From an uncultured bacterium (GTDB taxonomy: Bacteria; Cyanobacteriota; Vampirovibrionia; Gastranaerophilales; Gastranaerophilaceae): a stretch of DNA of 40,118 nt. The stretch spans positions 1 through 40,118 of the forward strand of contig CASFNW010000015.1 of the NCBI GenBank assembly GCA_949296245.1. Reading direction: 5' to 3'. The first letter of the stretch is position 1. Each line of letters starts with the position of its first letter. Below are positions 30,882 to 39,951 of the stretch, one piece after another. The notes under the pieces are model-generated. The model ran no database searches. It saw only the letters and a program-made list of their open reading frames with translations, and was not told the origin of the DNA. A program made the translations under genes and the position numbers.

Positions 30882-32977
30882 TGGCAGGAGCACAAGGTTC
30901 AAACTCAATAACAGAACTCGGTCTTGCAGCATTCGTAGTAGTGCTGATACTTATCCTGCTTATTGAAATGCCTAACTGGGTTATAGACTTTTCAATTGCA
31001 TTAAATATTACTCTTGGTATCGTGCTTTTGATGATATCTTTGTATATTCAAAAGCCTCTTGAACTGGCGGCATTCCCGTCTATTATCCTTATAGGCACAA
31101 TGTACAGGCTGGTTCTTGGTATTGCATCAACGAGGTTGATTCTGGCAAAAGGTGAAGCCGGAGCTGCTATTCACGCATTCGGAACATTTGTTACCGGCGG
31201 GAATATGGTAGTAGGGGCAGTTATCTTTATTATTATTACCGTTGTTCAATTTATGGTAATTACAAAAGGTGCGGAACGTATCGCAGAGGTTTCGGCAAGG
31301 TTTGCATTGGATGCCATGCCGGGTAAACAAATGACTATTGACGCAGACTTTAACGCAGGTTTGATATCACCTGATGAAGCGGTAAAAAGACGTGAAGATT
31401 TACAAAGAGAATCAGCTCTGTTCGGTTCTATGGACGGTGCTATGAAGTTTGTAAAAGGTGATACCATGGCAGGTATCATCATTGTAATTATCAACATCGT
31501 AGGCGGGTTGTGTATTGGTATGCTGCAACAGGGCATGCCGGCAGCAGATGCCGTTCAAAAATATACGGTATTAACAATCGGCGATGGTTTATCATCACAG
31601 CTTCCGTCATTATTGATGGCTGTTTCAGCAGGTATCGTAATGACACGTGCTTCAGCTGCAAGCCCGAGCTTGGCAGCTGATGTTGCGGGACAGATTTTGA
31701 GCAAGCCTATGAGTTTGTTCTGTGCTGTTGCATTCCTTCTTTTAATCGCATTTACAAGCCACTGGACAGGACTGCCGTTTTTCCCGTTTTTGTTATTCTC
31801 TATTGTAATTATCATAGCGGCATTCTCAGTACTTGTTAATCAGGATGTACAGGCACAGCTCGGGCAATTGGAAAATGTTAAACAGAACATGCAGGATCTT
31901 GTTAACCCGAATAAAATGTACGAACGTTTGGGTGTTGATGTTTTGAGCCTGCAGGTAGGTTCCGGTTTGCTTCCGATTGCAGACCCTGATCAGGAAGGTC
32001 AGCTGTTGGCTAAAATTGCAGCATTACGTCAGCGTGTAACTGACGAACTTGGCTATATCATACCTAATATAAGAATTATGGACTCTTCTGCACTGGATGC
32101 AAATGAATACCTTATCTCAATCAGAGGGAACAAGGTTGCAACAGGCTTTGTATATCCTGGTAAATTGATGGTTATTGCTGATCAGTGGGATGCTACAGGC
32201 AAACCGACACCGGCCGATTGTATAGTTAATATTGATCCTACATATCAAGCACAGGCATACTGGATTGATCCGGCGCAAATTGATGAAAAAGACCACCTGA
32301 CAGCTGTTGACTCAGTAGATGTAATAGTTACTCACCTTCAAGAATGCGTAAGAAAATACGTTGATGAGGTTATGACAAAAACCGATGTTCTTAAGCTCAT
32401 GGAACTTGTTAAATCTCAAGACCCGACACTTGTTAATGACCTTATTCCAACCATTATTTCAACAAGCGACTTGAGAAAAATCTTTGTTAACCTTATCAGA
32501 GAAAAAGTCTCTATAAAAGATATCATCTTTATTTTTGAAAGACTTTGTGACTATGCAAGATTTTCAAAAGAGCCTGATATTTTGTCAGAACGTATAAGAG
32601 CTGCACTTGGCAGACAGATTTGTTTGACACATTGTACTGAAGATAAAATACTCTATGCACTTACTCTTTCCAGCGAATGGGAAAAAACACTTGATGACAG
32701 CTGTCAGAGAACAGAGCTCGGTACAATGTTCCTTCTGAACCCGATGCAGGTACAGGAGTTAATCGAGACAACAGCTTCCACGCTTATGAGAGCGCATCAG
32801 ACAGTTGGCAGGCAGCCTGTAATCCTGTGCTCTCCAAGAATCAGGCTTCCTTTATACCAGCTGCTTGAAAGACATATTCCGACAATCGTTGTAATATCTT
32901 ACAGTGAGTTGATTACGGATATAAGGGTAGAGGCTGTTGATACAATCGGTGAAATGTATGCACCTGATTATCAGTAG
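30881..32977 (+). CDS. flhA: Flagellar export gate protein FlhA, 698 aa
   Basis: Inner-membrane component of the flagellar type III export gate. About eight transmembrane helices fill residues 12-325, beginning GLAAFVVVLILILLIEMPNWV. The FHIPEP-family signature covers RLVLGIASTRLILAKG (about 66-82) and the cytoplasmic loop ARFALDAMPGKQMTIDADFNAG. The C-terminal cytosolic domain (about 340-698) receives chaperone-substrate complexes. Length is standard. The start codon shares a base with the fliH stop. fliP, fliQ, fliR and flhB are not in this window. Confidence 0.96.
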   Translation: MAGAQGSNSITELGLAAFVVVLILILLIEMPNWVIDFSIALNITLGIVLLMISLYIQKPLELAAFPSIILIGTMYRLVLGIASTRLILAKGEAGAAIHAFGTFVTGGNMVVGAVIFIIITVVQFMVITKGAERIAEVSARFALDAMPGKQMTIDADFNAGLISPDEAVKRREDLQRESALFGSMDGAMKFVKGDTMAGIIIVIINIVGGLCIGMLQQGMPAADAVQKYTVLTIGDGLSSQLPSLLMAVSAGIVMTRASAASPSLAADVAGQILSKPMSLFCAVAFLLLIAFTSHWTGLPFFPFLLFSIVIIIAAFSVLVNQDVQAQLGQLENVKQNMQDLVNPNKMYERLGVDVLSLQVGSGLLPIADPDQEGQLLAKIAALRQRVTDELGYIIPNIRIMDSSALDANEYLISIRGNKVATGFVYPGKLMVIADQWDATGKPTPADCIVNIDPTYQAQAYWIDPAQIDEKDHLTAVDSVDVIVTHLQECVRKYVDEVMTKTDVLKLMELVKSQDPTLVNDLIPTIISTSDLRKIFVNLIREKVSIKDIIFIFERLCDYARFSKEPDILSERIRAALGRQICLTHCTEDKILYALTLSSEWEKTLDDSCQRTELGTMFLLNPMQVQELIETTASTLMRAHQTVGRQPVILCSPRIRLPLYQLLERHIPTIVVISYSELITDIRVEAVDTIGEMYAPDYQ

Positions 32978-32986
32978 GTTTAAAAG

Positions 32987-33159
32987 AAAAAGGATATTGT
33001 GATTTTGAAACCATATACGGAAATTCTTACAACAACTAAACGAAACAACGTCAAGGCGAGTGTGTCTGAGGCTGTGCAACAGCCGAGTTGCGAGCCTGTG
33101 GTTGAGTGTAGATGTTGTAGAATTGTAGTATCCGGTTGAAAAATTATAATATCCTTTTT
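32987..33159 (+). repeat. Long hairpin element F (173 bp) between flhA and fliI
   Basis: The outer arm AAAAAGGATATT (from 32987) pairs with AATATCCTTTTT (to 33159). Pairing continues inward through ATTTT..AACC/GGTT..AAAAT and ACAACA/TGTTGT, with G-U pairs and small bulges. At the tip, AGGCT and AGCCT enclose CAAC and GTTG near 33069-33096. Almost the whole 173 bp can fold as one stem. No coding frame is credible. It fills most of the 210-nt gap before fliI. It resembles a MITE-type insertion or a transcript-processing hairpin. Confidence 0.7.
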
Positions 33160-33187
33160 ATGAAAAGAACAATTAAAACAGGAAAAT

Positions 33188-34537
33188 ATGGTAGAACAAT
33201 CAACAGAACGATCAATTGAATATATGAAAAAAAGGGCCTTTGAAATCATAGACTCTACGCCTATGTACCAGTATAAAGGCTCTGTATCAAAACTTTTGGG
33301 TCTTACGGTAGAGGTAAAACTGCCGGGGCTCAAAATTGGCGATTTATGTTTTATCGAAACATGGGAAGGCGAAAAAAAACCCGCAGAGGTAGTTGCGTTT
33401 AAGGGTGACACCGCACAGCTTCTTTTGTTATATGACGGTGCGGGTATCGGACAGGGAAGTCTTGTTTCCACAACTGGTACACCGATTATGCTGCCGGTTG
33501 GGGATTTTCTTCTTGGCAGGTTAATAAGCCCGATGGGAGAACCTATTGACGGACGGCCGCTTGATACATCAAATGCTCAGATGGTGTCTATTGACGGACC
33601 TGCACCTAGTCCGTTTGACAGACCTATCATTAATACAATGTTTTCTACGGGTGTAAGAGCTATAGATGCTACGCTTACAATGGGCGCCGGACAGCGTATG
33701 GGATTATTTGCCGGTTCCGGAGTAGGTAAAAGTACCATGCTCGGTATGATTGCAAGAAACTCTGATGCTGATGTAAACGTTGTTGCACTGATAGGAGAAC
33801 GCGGCAGAGAGGTAAAAGAGTTTATTGAGGACTCTCTTGGTGAAGAGGGTATGAAAAAATCCGTATTGGTATGTTCTACCGGAGATCAGCCTCCTTTAAT
33901 CAGGCAGAAATGTCTTCAGGCGGCAACTTCTGTATGTGAATATTTTAGAGATCAGGGGAAAAAAGTATTTTTAATGACAGATACGGTTACACGTTGTGCA
34001 ATGGCAGGACGTGAAGTTGGCCTGTCAATCGGTGAACCGCCCACAATGAAAGGATATCCTCCATCAATATTTTCGTGGCTGCAAAAAGTTCTTGAGCGTG
34101 CGGGAAACAGCCCGAAAGGTTCTATAACCGCTCTTTATACAGTGCTTATGGAAGGTGATGACATAAACGACCCGATAGTAGATACCGTGCGCGGTATTAC
34201 TGACGGACACATTTTCTTGAGCCGTAAAGTTGCTGAGATGAACCATTATCCGGCTATTGATATTCTGGGCAGTATTTCGCGTCTTATGTCCGCAATTGCC
34301 ACGCCCGAGCATAAAGAAGCTGCCGCAAAAATGAGAAGAGCTATGGCTCTTTACAGAGAAAACAAAGACTTAATCGATGTAGGTATGTATGTTGCCGGCT
34401 CAAACCCAAAACTCGATATAGCGATTGAAATGATGCCGCAGATTAATGCTTTTTTACAGCAGAGAGTTTCTGATTCCGTAAGTATGGAAACCACTATCAG
34501 CACGCTTATTCAAATGATGTCACCAGTGGATATATAA
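33188..34537 (+). CDS. fliI: Flagellar export ATPase FliI, 449 aa
   Basis: The hexameric ATPase that energises early export. An F1-like N-terminal barrel is followed by Walker A GSGVGKST (176-183), the GERGREVKEF segment (about 204-213), Walker B FLMTDTVTR (about 261-269) and GYPPSIFSWL (about 289-298). Length is normal. AGGA precedes the ATG, immediately after the long hairpin. Convergent with manC, 6 nt between stops, and no strong terminator is visible between them. Confidence 0.96.
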   Translation: MVEQSTERSIEYMKKRAFEIIDSTPMYQYKGSVSKLLGLTVEVKLPGLKIGDLCFIETWEGEKKPAEVVAFKGDTAQLLLLYDGAGIGQGSLVSTTGTPIMLPVGDFLLGRLISPMGEPIDGRPLDTSNAQMVSIDGPAPSPFDRPIINTMFSTGVRAIDATLTMGAGQRMGLFAGSGVGKSTMLGMIARNSDADVNVVALIGERGREVKEFIEDSLGEEGMKKSVLVCSTGDQPPLIRQKCLQAATSVCEYFRDQGKKVFLMTDTVTRCAMAGREVGLSIGEPPTMKGYPPSIFSWLQKVLERAGNSPKGSITALYTVLMEGDDINDPIVDTVRGITDGHIFLSRKVAEMNHYPAIDILGSISRLMSAIATPEHKEAAAKMRRAMALYRENKDLIDVGMYVAGSNPKLDIAIEMMPQINAFLQQRVSDSVSMETTISTLIQMMSPVDI

Positions 34538-34543
34538 ATACGG

Positions 34544-36001
34544 CTATACTCTTCCGTAGATATCTTCGAATCTTACAATATCGTTTTCATCAAGGATATC
34601 ACCCTGCTGTATTTCCAAGATTTTTAACGGTTCATCATAGGGGTTTTGTATAGAATGTTTTTCTTCAACGTCTATATCAACACTTTCACCCTTATTTAGT
34701 TCAAAAAATTCTTCACCTTTTAAAATATAAGCTTTGCCTTCAAGCACAACCCAGTGCTCATTTCTGTGATGGTGAAGCTGTATACTGAGTTTTGCACCCG
34801 GATTTACATAAATACACTTTGTCAGAAAGCCGCAGCCCTCATTCAACACTGTATAGTAGCCCCATGGTCTGTATACTGTTTTGTGATTGTACTGTGTAGA
34901 GTCTTCTCTCTCTTTAAGATGACTTACGATTTTTTTCACATCCTGTGATCTGTTTCTGTCACAAACAAGGATAGCATCCTCTGTTTCCACAACTGCAATA
35001 TCCTTAAGTCCGATTGTTGTAATCAATTTTGATGTGGAATAGACAAGAGAATCCTTGCTGTCAAGGTCAACAACATTGCCCATGATATAATTGCCGTTGT
35101 CATCAAGCTCCGATATTTCGTAAACCGCTTCCCAGGAGCCCACATCTTTCCATTCACACTCCAGCGGAATCATTGCAAGCTTTTTAGTACTTTCCATAAC
35201 AGCATAATCTATGGAAATATCCGGCATTTCTTTAAATTCCTGATATGGTATGGTCGGTGTTTGAGAAGATATTTCCGCATCTTTAATAATGTCGTAGATA
35301 CTTCTTTCATATTTTTTGAGTTCTGCCATCATAACAGAAGCTTTAAACGCATACATCCCGCTGTTCCAAAAATATTTGTCAGAATCAACAAATTCCTGTG
35401 CAGTTTCAAAATCCGGTTTTTCTATAAAAGATTCAACTTTTAATGCATCCGGAGCAATAGTTCTGATTTTTCTGTTATTTTTTGCTCTGATATAGCCCAG
35501 GCCGACATCAGCTCTGTCAGGCCTTACGCCGAATGCAACTATATAACCTTCCTGTGCAAGTTTGATACCTTCCGAGACGGCCTTACAATATTTTTCGTTA
35601 TCTGTAATAAGATTGTCAGAAGGCACTGCTACGATTATTGCATCTTCTTTGATATTTTTATCCTGCTGGAGTTTTTCAATATATTTAATAGCAAGAGCAA
35701 TCGCAGGAGCGGTATTTTTGCATTCCGGTTCTGTGATAATACGGTAGGTGGATTTTCTGCAGAATTTTTCCTGCATTTCTTTAAGCTGATTTTTTACCTG
35801 ACTTTCGAGTTTTATATTGGTAATACTCAAAATATTCTTGTCATCTATACAATTTACAAGCCTGATAAAAGCAGACTGAAAAAGAGTATAATTATCTTCT
35901 ATTTTCATAAGCTGCTTTGGATGAAGCTCTCTGCTCAAAGGCCACAATCTGCTTCCTGAACCGCCCGCTAAAATAACCGCATAAATATTACCGACTGCCA
36001 T
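34544..36001 (-). CDS. manC: Mannose-1-phosphate guanylyltransferase/mannose-6-phosphate isomerase, 485 aa
   Basis: Makes GDP-mannose for surface glycans; the bifunctional type also isomerises fructose-6-P to mannose-6-P. The N-terminal nucleotidyltransferase has VILAGGSGSRLWPLSRELHPKQ split at 10-29 (pyrophosphorylase signature) and FIEKPDFETA (about 191-200). The C-terminal cupin carries KLSIQLHHHRNEHWVVLEG (about 407-425) with the metal-binding His residues. Length is typical. AGGAG lies 9 nt before the ATG. The structured element B ends 23 nt upstream of this start. Fits the glycosyltransferases at 9828 and 12360. Confidence 0.94.
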   Translation of the reverse strand: MAVGNIYAVILAGGSGSRLWPLSRELHPKQLMKIEDNYTLFQSAFIRLVNCIDDKNILSITNIKLESQVKNQLKEMQEKFCRKSTYRIITEPECKNTAPAIALAIKYIEKLQQDKNIKEDAIIVAVPSDNLITDNEKYCKAVSEGIKLAQEGYIVAFGVRPDRADVGLGYIRAKNNRKIRTIAPDALKVESFIEKPDFETAQEFVDSDKYFWNSGMYAFKASVMMAELKKYERSIYDIIKDAEISSQTPTIPYQEFKEMPDISIDYAVMESTKKLAMIPLECEWKDVGSWEAVYEISELDDNGNYIMGNVVDLDSKDSLVYSTSKLITTIGLKDIAVVETEDAILVCDRNRSQDVKKIVSHLKEREDSTQYNHKTVYRPWGYYTVLNEGCGFLTKCIYVNPGAKLSIQLHHHRNEHWVVLEGKAYILKGEEFFELNKGESVDIDVEEKHSIQNPYDEPLKILEIQQGDILDENDIVRFEDIYGRV

Positions 36002-36024
36002 AAATACTAACTCCTGAAATTATC

Positions 36025-36191
36025 ATCTAATCTAGTGTCGCAGATGCCGCCGGCTCAACGCAGCCGGCACTGCTCACCTTTGACTTCTTTTGCCTGAATC
36101 TTTGATTCAGTGCAAAATGTCTTCACGTACAGTGAACAAATGACACTCAAAAATTTTGCTCACGTTCCTTATCGCAAAATTTTCTCGGACA
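36025..36191 (-). ncRNA. Structured RNA-like element (copy B, 167 nt) before manC
   Basis: On the minus strand it starts TGTCCGAGAAAA and ends TGCGACACTAGATTAGAT, exactly as copy A (11868-12333). A shared inner block reads GGTGAGCAG/TGCCGGCTGC (36059-36078, against 12091-12110). Stems are AAAATTTTGC/GCAAAATTTT (36150-36183, perfect 10 bp), TTCAC/GTGAA (36122-36136), CTGAATC/GATTCAG (36094-36110) and GCCGGCT/AGCCGGC (36049-36068). It lacks the ACTCTGCCGAA units, so it is a shorter version. It lies between holB and manC, in their orientation. The remaining gap (36192-36289) holds only a small hairpin, GTAATC-aat-GATTAC, at 36211-36225. Confidence 0.68.
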
Positions 36192-36289
36192 TTCTTTATT
36201 AAAGTATATAGTAATCAATGATTACATGAAAACCTTAAAACATTTTTAGGGTGACAAAACTTAATATTTTGTACAGTTAACTAATCATA

Positions 36290-37231
36290 TTAACAAAAAG
36301 AGAAAAACAGATTTTCAAGTATAAGCTGAGGTTTTATATAAGCATCCGCTTGTTTTTTAGCCTGCTGAACAGACATAATATCCTTTTTAATTTTTTGTAC
36401 AAGCAGTTTATTTTCTATATTGCGTTTAATCATTTCCGCAAAGTAATATTCCATACAATCAAGAACATACTCCTGTTTATACCCATGCTCCTCTGCTGCG
36501 GTTATAAGATTCTGCACAATATTCAAAACATTTATCTTCTTTATTGCCGGATAGTCGGCAAGTACAGAAGTTAAAAAATCCGTATCATAATTCAACGCAT
36601 TATAAGAAGGAACATAAAAACACTGTGAACGGGAGATTATTGTTTCTATAATATCCTCCTTGTCCTCTGTTAAAAACAAAAACAGCGTTCTTTCAGGCGG
36701 CTCTTCTATGGATTTTAAAAGAGAATTTGCCGAAGCTTCTATTAAAACATCTCTGTTTAAAGGTTTTGGAATCCAATTTTCCTGCGGGAATTTAAACTTT
36801 AATCCGCTGAATTCTGATAAATGTTTTGCTTCGGCAGCGGAAGGTTCTGCAAGTTCTGAATCACAAAAGATAAATACCCTGTAATAGTCTGATGAATTTA
36901 CAAGACTGTTATTTATCATAAGTGTCTGTTTGATAGAAATAACTTTGCTTGAGGTATCGTCAGACGGTTTGTTATCATTTTTTGAAATTGTTAATACTGC
37001 CGGATGCTGGTTGTTTCTAATCCAATTGCAGTTTATACAGTCGCAATCAGGAGCACCGTCTTTGAGGCAATTCAGCTGTCTTGCGATGTCCATAGCAAGA
37101 TAGTACTGCGAAATACTGTCCTGTCCGTAGAGTACAAGCGACTGCGCAAAGCTTCTTTTTGTATTCTTTAATGCAGTTTCAAAGTAGTTTGTAATATATT
37201 CAAATTTTCTTTTTAATATCGGATTAAACAT
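36290..37231 (-). CDS. holB: DNA polymerase III delta-prime-like subunit, 313 aa
   Basis: A clamp-loader subunit of the AAA+ fold. The Zn-binding cluster is compact: C-x7-C-x-C-x2-C within CLKDGAPDCDCINC (about 55-68). The sensor region has ANSLLKSIEEPPERTLFLF and ETIISRSQ, the delta-prime signature. The P-loop is absent (LYGQDSISQYY), as expected because delta-prime does not bind ATP. Its gene begins 3 nt after holA, so the two clamp-loader subunits are co-translated. It ends in the gap that contains element B. Confidence 0.85.
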   Translation of the reverse strand: MFNPILKRKFEYITNYFETALKNTKRSFAQSLVLYGQDSISQYYLAMDIARQLNCLKDGAPDCDCINCNWIRNNQHPAVLTISKNDNKPSDDTSSKVISIKQTLMINNSLVNSSDYYRVFIFCDSELAEPSAAEAKHLSEFSGLKFKFPQENWIPKPLNRDVLIEASANSLLKSIEEPPERTLFLFLTEDKEDIIETIISRSQCFYVPSYNALNYDTDFLTSVLADYPAIKKINVLNIVQNLITAAEEHGYKQEYVLDCMEYYFAEMIKRNIENKLLVQKIKKDIMSVQQAKKQADAYIKPQLILENLFFSFC

Positions 37232-37234
37232 AAC

Positions 37235-38206
37235 CTATCCCAATAATGCCATTTCTACGGGTAATTCATAAAAAGATATCTCACCCGTTTTTACTCTGTA
37301 TTCTGCCTCCAGAAGATTTTTCCTTACCTGTATCAGTCTGTCCATAGGAACATTCTTGAGTTTTTCCAGTTGTTTTTTCACAATAAACTCATTCATATGG
37401 TTTTTTAGGGCTATTTCTGCTGCATTTTTGTCAACAGAATCAACTTTTATTGCAGCAAGACGCGAAAAATTTGTCTGCAAAACTGCCAGAATTTCAAGAT
37501 AATGTTTATTAGTACAGAGTTTTCTGAACTCCAAAAGAGCTTTGTCTTTTTGACCTTTTAAAATATAATCCGCAAGTGCAAAAATATCCTCGTTTGAGGT
37601 GCAAATATTTTGAATATGCTCTTTTTTAATCATTTTTTCAGGATAAACAGCGAGCCTGAGCTTTTCAAGCTCATTGTCTATTACCCTTAGATTTGTACCG
37701 AGCCGTTCTATCAAAAACTGCACGGTTTCAGACGATATAATCAAATCTTTTTTCTTAGACTGTTTTTGAATCCAGGAAGCAAGCTCTTTTTGATATGGCT
37801 TGTACTCGGGAAACTCGGTAACGGAAGCGTATTTAGAAATTATTTTGTATAGTTTTCTTCTTGTGTCGAGTTTTTTTGTGCTTTCTCTTTCTATTTTGCA
37901 CACAAAAGCCACATACAAACTCTCAGGCATTGTTTCCAGAATCTCTTCCAATTGTTTTAGTTCTTTATCATCAAAGTTTATTTTTCCTTTTGTATCAAAA
38001 AAGTATTTTTCGCAGTTAATTACGCAAAGAATATTGCCGAACATCAAAGAAGGAGTGCGTAGAATATCGATTAATTCCTGAAATTTCGGGTTGTCATACA
38101 CCCTGTAATTTGTAGAGATAAAAGACTTGTCTACAATTTTTGATTTGAGCTTTAGAAGCTCGGCTTCGATATTAAAATCTTCCTGTCCGTAGTAAAAATA
38201 AAGCAT
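37235..38206 (-). CDS. holA: DNA polymerase III delta subunit, 323 aa
   Basis: The clamp-opening subunit of the clamp loader. The N-terminus LYFYYGQEDFNIEAELLKLK is the family's start. MFGNILCVINCEKYF and SLYVAFVCKIERESTKKLD follow, then the LIERLGTNLRVIDNELEKL segment (about 168-186) and a helical collar domain ending EISFYELPVEMALLG. Length is close to typical (about 330-340). It lacks a Walker A motif, as usual for delta. Upstream bioC is 73 nt away on the same strand, so one long transcript is possible. Confidence 0.88.
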   Translation of the reverse strand: MLYFYYGQEDFNIEAELLKLKSKIVDKSFISTNYRVYDNPKFQELIDILRTPSLMFGNILCVINCEKYFFDTKGKINFDDKELKQLEEILETMPESLYVAFVCKIERESTKKLDTRRKLYKIISKYASVTEFPEYKPYQKELASWIQKQSKKKDLIISSETVQFLIERLGTNLRVIDNELEKLRLAVYPEKMIKKEHIQNICTSNEDIFALADYILKGQKDKALLEFRKLCTNKHYLEILAVLQTNFSRLAAIKVDSVDKNAAEIALKNHMNEFIVKKQLEKLKNVPMDRLIQVRKNLLEAEYRVKTGEISFYELPVEMALLG

Positions 38207-38279
38207 ATTTATATTTTATCATACAGATATTTTTTAAGTATTTATGAAATATTTTAGATAACGGACTTTTACAATATTT

Positions 38280-39026
38280 CTATTTTGCTTTCAGGACTAT
38301 AAATATAGGATTATAAGTCAATGTAACCTTATTTCCTGACGAAAAATTTTGTCGGTAGTATTCTTCAAAAGCTTTTAGTTTTGCAACTGTCCAGTTTAAG
38401 GTTTTGATACTGTTTGTACCGGAATATTTTATGTGTTTAAGAACCTCTAAAGGCGTATCAAAATAAAGGGTTTCAATATTTTCTTCATAATTTATAATTT
38501 CAAAAAAATGAGAACATTTTTCTTTCAATGTTTCTGTTTTTAAATAATTAAGCGCTACACCTGTAGTCTGTCTTATTTCTTCAAAATTTCTTTCGCCAAA
38601 AGTAGTGAATGCGAAATATCCACTGTCTTTCAGATTGTTTTTTATTTTCAGCAAAAGTTCATCTGTATCGTATATCCATTGCATTACTGCATTAGAGAGA
38701 ATAAGGTCAAAATTATCTTTGATGTTTATTTTTTCAATATCGCCAGGCAAAAATTTTACATCTTTAATAATATTTCTTATACAAAACTCGGACTCTTCTA
38801 TAATATCGTTTGCATAGTATTCTTTAAAACTTATCTCATTCAAAATATTCTTTGATAAAAATCCCGTACCAACGCCGAATTCAAACACTTTATCAAAATT
38901 TTTTCCGCAATAATCAAGAATTTTGCCAACAAGACGGTGTGCCATTTCCTTTTGAATCACGGCAGAGTTGTCATAAGTAGCAATACTTTTTTTAAATCTG
39001 AATTTTACAAGATCTTTATTTATCAT
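38280..39026 (-). CDS. bioC: Malonyl-ACP O-methyltransferase BioC, 248 aa
   Basis: Methylates malonyl-ACP with SAM to start pimeloyl synthesis for biotin. The N-terminus has the BioC pattern F-K-K-S-I-A-T-Y-D-N-x-A-V-I-Q-K-E-M-A (11-29). SAM motif I is FEFGVGTGFLSKNI (48-61), an acidic motif sits at YYANDI and motif post-I is FDLILSNAVMQWI. Length is normal. The ATG overlaps the bioG stop (ATGA), so the pair is coupled. Confidence 0.93.
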   Translation of the reverse strand: MINKDLVKFRFKKSIATYDNSAVIQKEMAHRLVGKILDYCGKNFDKVFEFGVGTGFLSKNILNEISFKEYYANDIIEESEFCIRNIIKDVKFLPGDIEKINIKDNFDLILSNAVMQWIYDTDELLLKIKNNLKDSGYFAFTTFGERNFEEIRQTTGVALNYLKTETLKEKCSHFFEIINYEENIETLYFDTPLEVLKHIKYSGTNSIKTLNWTVAKLKAFEEYYRQNFSSGNKVTLTYNPIFIVLKAK

Positions 39027-39679
39027 AATAAATCTTCAAGTTTTTTATAATTATAGAACGGGAAATGCCCTGTCTCAAGCTCTATTATATTATTAACACC
39101 GGCATTTTGCCAGAAATTCAGCTGGTTGCGTGTGGGTACACATCTGTCATATTTTGCAACATATATTTTATCAAAAGTCTTTTGCGGTGCAGGAATTTCA
39201 GGTACATATTTTTTCATACCGAGAAGTTCGTCTGTGCAGCTTATAGCACTCCTTACAGGTAAATTGTTTTCAAAAATTTCAAAATGTTCTTCTGCTTTTT
39301 CACCGCCAAAAAGCCTTTGGCGGAATTTTACTACAGACTCAGAATCCATTTTTTCCGTAAGTTCAAACTGCCGTACAGGTACGCCCAGTTTGTCATCTAC
39401 GGGTATAAGTGTTCCGTTGATTGCGACACGTTCATCCAATTTTAGATTCTGCGGCAGTTTTGCAATTGCACCGGCGTAAACGCCGTACGAAAATGACAGA
39501 AGCTTTACACTCTTATATTTTGAAAAATCAAATTCCGGAAAGTCAGGGCTCGCATAATCATAAACATACAAAATATTACTGTCGCTTTTTAAGACAGAAA
39601 AAGGATTTTCGTCCATTCCCCATCCGCAGAAGAATAAAATTAAATTTTCGCTGTTATTGTTTTCTAAATATAGTCTCAT
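39023..39679 (-). CDS. bioG: Pimeloyl-ACP methyl ester esterase BioG (DUF452), 218 aa
   Basis: Removes the methyl group added by BioC, ending pimeloyl-ACP synthesis. Alpha/beta-hydrolase features are FFCGWGMDENPF (oxyanion region, 17-28), the nucleophile S64 in LLSFSYGVYAG, and the C-terminal catalytic His in ETGHFPF (H205). The GWGMD and GHFPF motifs are typical of BioG rather than BioH. AAGGTG precedes the ATG. First gene of bioG-bioC-holA-holB. The later biotin genes are not in this window. Confidence 0.88.
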   Translation of the reverse strand: MRLYLENNNSENLILFFCGWGMDENPFSVLKSDSNILYVYDYASPDFPEFDFSKYKSVKLLSFSYGVYAGAIAKLPQNLKLDERVAINGTLIPVDDKLGVPVRQFELTEKMDSESVVKFRQRLFGGEKAEEHFEIFENNLPVRSAISCTDELLGMKKYVPEIPAPQKTFDKIYVAKYDRCVPTRNQLNFWQNAGVNNIIELETGHFPFYNYKKLEDLL

Positions 39680-39842
39680 AATTTTTATTCACCTTATTTA
39701 TTATATATCAAGCAATTTTATAAAAAACTTATGTATCGAATATTGTTTATACATCTAAAGTATTAGAAATATCTAACTTTTTTACAATTTAGATGAATTG
39801 TTCAAAGCGTTATTATATGAGTGTGAAGAACAGGTATGAATT

Positions 39843-39870
39843 TAAATTCACAGTCTAAATAGGCAGATTA
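39843..39870 (+). promoter_or_regulatory. Sigma-28-like promoter candidate for flagellin
   Basis: TAAATTCA (39843-39850), 12 nt, then GCAGATTA (39863-39870) resembles the FliA consensus TAAAGTTT-N11-GCCGATAA. The -10-like box matches 6 of 8. It lies about 80 nt before the flagellin ATG. The surrounding leader (39680-39951) is AT-rich with TAAATAG (39856-39862) and CTATTTA (39901-39907) as an inverted repeat; no other feature is seen. Confidence 0.4.
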
Positions 39871-39951
39871 GCTATTAGATTATTTAAACAGATTAACAGT
39901 CTATTTAAAATTTACAGGATGTAAATAGGGTTATGCCGAAAGGAGAATCGT

